Assembly (NCBI RefSeq): GCF_008086595.1
Contig: NZ_RXYA01000005.1
Location: 1-64,000, forward strand
Origin: Acetobacterium paludosum
GTDB taxonomy: Bacteria; Bacillota; Clostridia; Eubacteriales; Eubacteriaceae
Direction: 5' to 3'
DNA length: 64,000 nt
Shown here: in pieces, positions 62,121 through 64,000 of the stretch
Layout of the letters: each line of letters begins with the position of its first letter
Position numbering within the stretch: position 1 is the stretch's first letter
Program-made: the position numbers and the translations under genes
The notes under the pieces: model-generated
What the model saw: the letters and a program-made list of their open reading frames with translations, nothing else
Databases searched by the model: none
What the model was told of the DNA's origin: nothing

Positions 62121-63734
62121 CTACTCTACTGAGACAATATAATAATACAGAGGTTGTCCTCCGTAATGAATTTCAACGTCACAATCTTCAAAAACTTCGG
62201 TAAGTTCATCGGCTAAAGCATTTGCTTCTTCTTTTGGGGTATCCTTCCCGTAATAAATAGAAATAAGTTCACTGTCCTCGTTGACCATCGAAGTTAATAA
62301 ATCTCTTGTCACTTTTTGGATACTTTTTCCTGTGAATTTAATCTCACCATTAGTTATTCCAATTACATCTGACTTTTTAATTTTCAATCCATTGATTTTC
62401 GTATCTCTAACAGCATAGGTTACTTCTCCGGTTGCCACATTTTCAATTGCTGCTGTCATCGCCTCACGATTCTCTGCTGCCTGAGCTTCTGGCGAAAATG
62501 CCAACATCGAGGCAATACATTGTGGAATCGATTTTGATGGGATTACAATAACTTGCTTGTCTGATATTTCACTCGCTTGTTTTGCCGCCATAATAATATT
62601 GCTGTTGTTCGGAAAAATAAAAATTGTTTCGGCATTTAATTGATCCACTTCATTTAAAAAATCCTGGGTACTCGGATTCATTGTCTGTCCGCCGGAAATA
62701 ACCTGCGTGACTCCCAGATCTTTAAAAAGTTTTGTTAATCCATCACCAGGCGAAACGGCAATGAAGCCGTATGGTTTTGGGATCGTTTCTGTTTTTGTTC
62801 CTTTATCTTCAAATTGCTCCCGCATATTATCTATTTTTAATCGGGTTAAACTGCCCAGGCTTCCAGCCCGCTCCAGAGCAAGACCGGGATGATCCGTATG
62901 TAAATGGACTTTGACAATCTCATCATCCTTAATAACTAAAACACAATCGCCCAGGGTATTAAAGTATTCTCTTAACTCATCATCATTCACTTCTAAAGCA
63001 TTTTTGATAATGAACTCGGTACAATAACCAAAGGTTATGTCTTCAGCTTTCATGTAAGAATCATCCACAAATTTATCAAGACTGCCTGAATTGATTTCAA
63101 TCTCAACTCCGAGTTCTTCATTTATTAATGCTTTCAGAGCACCTTCCACGATACAAATAAGACCTTGTCCACCAGCATCGACTACGCCTGCTTCTTTTAA
63201 CACCGGCAGCATTTCCGGAGTTTTTTGCAAGGTTGCTTTTCCATGGTTGATCACATCCAACAAATATGTTTCCAGCCCATCATAGTCATTTATTTTCGCC
63301 ATCGCAAACTCGCCCATTTCCCGGGCAACGGTAAGGATCGTGCCTTCCGTTGGTTTCATAACGGCCTTATATGCCACGTCTGCTGCCAATTTAATGGCAT
63401 TTCCCAACAATCCCACATCCAGGTAGTCCTGACCTTTACAGCCTTCTGCAAAGCCGCGAAGCAGCTGCGATAGAATAACGCCTGAATTTCCTCGAGCGCC
63501 AATAAGAGCCCCTGATGATGCCGTTTTAGCTACGCTATAGACATTTAAAATTTCTATTTTATCAAATTCTGATACTGAATGGTTAAAGGTTAATGACATA
63601 TTAGTTCCGGTATCTCCATCTGGAACTGGAAAAACATTGAGCTCGTCCACAATTCTCTTGTTGATTTCTAAATTCTTTGCACCATACCGGAACATTTTTA
63701 CTAGCATCTCTCCGTCAATTGTCTGAGTTTTCAT
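62121..63734 (-). CDS. fakA: Fatty acid kinase catalytic subunit (DAK2/YloV type)
   Basis: The 537-aa protein begins with a DhaL-like kinase domain (NVFPVPDGDTGTNMSLT, ARGNSGVILSQLLRG, GVVDAGGQGL), then a middle domain with a VKVHLHTDHPG motif, and a C-terminal region (TIFIFPNNSNIIMAAKQA, VIPSKSIPQ). It phosphorylates fatty acids bound to FakB/DegV proteins. Start at MKTQTIDG with GGAGG upstream. It follows the Asp23/YloU gene by a few nt. Confidence 0.92.
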   Translation of the reverse strand: MKTQTIDGEMLVKMFRYGAKNLEINKRIVDELNVFPVPDGDTGTNMSLTFNHSVSEFDKIEILNVYSVAKTASSGALIGARGNSGVILSQLLRGFAEGCKGQDYLDVGLLGNAIKLAADVAYKAVMKPTEGTILTVAREMGEFAMAKINDYDGLETYLLDVINHGKATLQKTPEMLPVLKEAGVVDAGGQGLICIVEGALKALINEELGVEIEINSGSLDKFVDDSYMKAEDITFGYCTEFIIKNALEVNDDELREYFNTLGDCVLVIKDDEIVKVHLHTDHPGLALERAGSLGSLTRLKIDNMREQFEDKGTKTETIPKPYGFIAVSPGDGLTKLFKDLGVTQVISGGQTMNPSTQDFLNEVDQLNAETIFIFPNNSNIIMAAKQASEISDKQVIVIPSKSIPQCIASMLAFSPEAQAAENREAMTAAIENVATGEVTYAVRDTKINGLKIKKSDVIGITNGEIKFTGKSIQKVTRDLLTSMVNEDSELISIYYGKDTPKEEANALADELTEVFEDCDVEIHYGGQPLYYYIVSVE

Positions 63735-63746
63735 TCTGTCCTCCAT

Positions 63747-64000
63747 TTATACGCGCACGCTTACGACATTTACACTGATTCGTCTTACCTTCAATGATGT
63801 TTGTTTTTCAACCTGATATTTCACATTAGAAATAATATTTTCTGCAACCACCGATATTTTTATGGCATATTCAATAATCACATAAAGATCGATAATTAGA
63901 TGATCCTCTTCAATCTTAACGCCTACCCCTTTGTTTGCCTGATCCCCTGAGAGAATTTCGATCAAACCATCCTTGCCCCGTTTGTGGGCCATTCCAACTA
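63747..64000 (-). CDS. Asp23/Gls24 family protein (YloU type), partial
   Basis: The frame runs off the right edge: VGMAHKRGKDGLIEILSG...GVGVKIEEDHLIIDLYVIIEYAIKISVVAENIISNVKYQVEKQT is the C-terminal three quarters of an Asp23 domain. The internal ATG near the edge is not the start, since VGMAHKR is inside the usual domain. It is the standard neighbour of fakA. Confidence 0.85.
   Translation of the reverse strand, partial: VGMAHKRGKDGLIEILSGDQANKGVGVKIEEDHLIIDLYVIIEYAIKISVVAENIISNVKYQVEKQTSLKVRRISVNVVSVRV

Overview
The window looks like a chromosomal segment of an acetogenic, low-GC Firmicute, most like Acetobacterium/Eubacteriaceae. This is inferred from a corrinoid-linked methyltetrahydrofolate methyltransferase at the left edge, an NfnAB/SudAB-type flavoprotein pair, a T-box-controlled trp operon, DegV/FakA proteins, and AGGAGG-type ribosome binding sites. 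Most genes are on the minus strand. No species assignment was checked against a database.

Layout. 1-5.1 kb: partial methyltransferase with a clear promoter, a DUF4153 membrane protein, two very small basic proteins, and a DEAD-box helicase. 5.4-17 kb: a TrmB-type regulator divergent from a DUF1254 lipoprotein, a patatin phospholipase overlapping an HD-GYP protein, a MarR regulator upstream of a heterodimeric ABC exporter (with a 24-bp perfect inverted repeat between them), a DegV/FakB protein, and methylthioribose kinase. 17.7-26.2 kb: a PAS-REC-GGDEF diguanylate cyclase, a large chemotaxis transducer with a likely sigma-D promoter, pirin, two small uncharacterised genes, GNAT, macrodomain and ComFB proteins. 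26.4-31.3 kb: a four-gene operon encoding a protein kinase, a vWA protein, a PP2C phosphatase and a seven-bladed RCC1 propeller protein, resembling the TerY-P triad with an added propeller. 31.5-33.6 kb: PTS-type dihydroxyacetone kinase dhaKLM. 33.8-40.5 kb: complete trpEGDCFBA under a Trp T-box. 40.7-42.1 kb: PIN-PhoH ATPase.

42.1-48.2 kb is a decayed prophage next to tRNA-Leu(GAG). It holds an integrase C-terminal stub, an ArpU-like late regulator, a frameshifted terminase small subunit that runs straight into a broken amidase fragment, and small Cys-rich ORFs. It also carries intact AT-rich cargo: a LA2681-type HEPN protein, a TIR-domain protein and a two-TM protein. Two promoter-hairpin-terminator units that could be small RNAs lie at its two ends.

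48.3-64 kb is housekeeping on the minus strand: coaE and polA, the NfnAB-like pair, ilvBN, a DUF362 ferredoxin protein with cvfB, a coiled-coil protein, coaD, rsmD, recG, fakA and the edge of an Asp23/YloU gene.

The most notable systems are the kinase-vWA-PP2C-RCC1 operon and the HEPN/TIR cargo in the prophage remnant.
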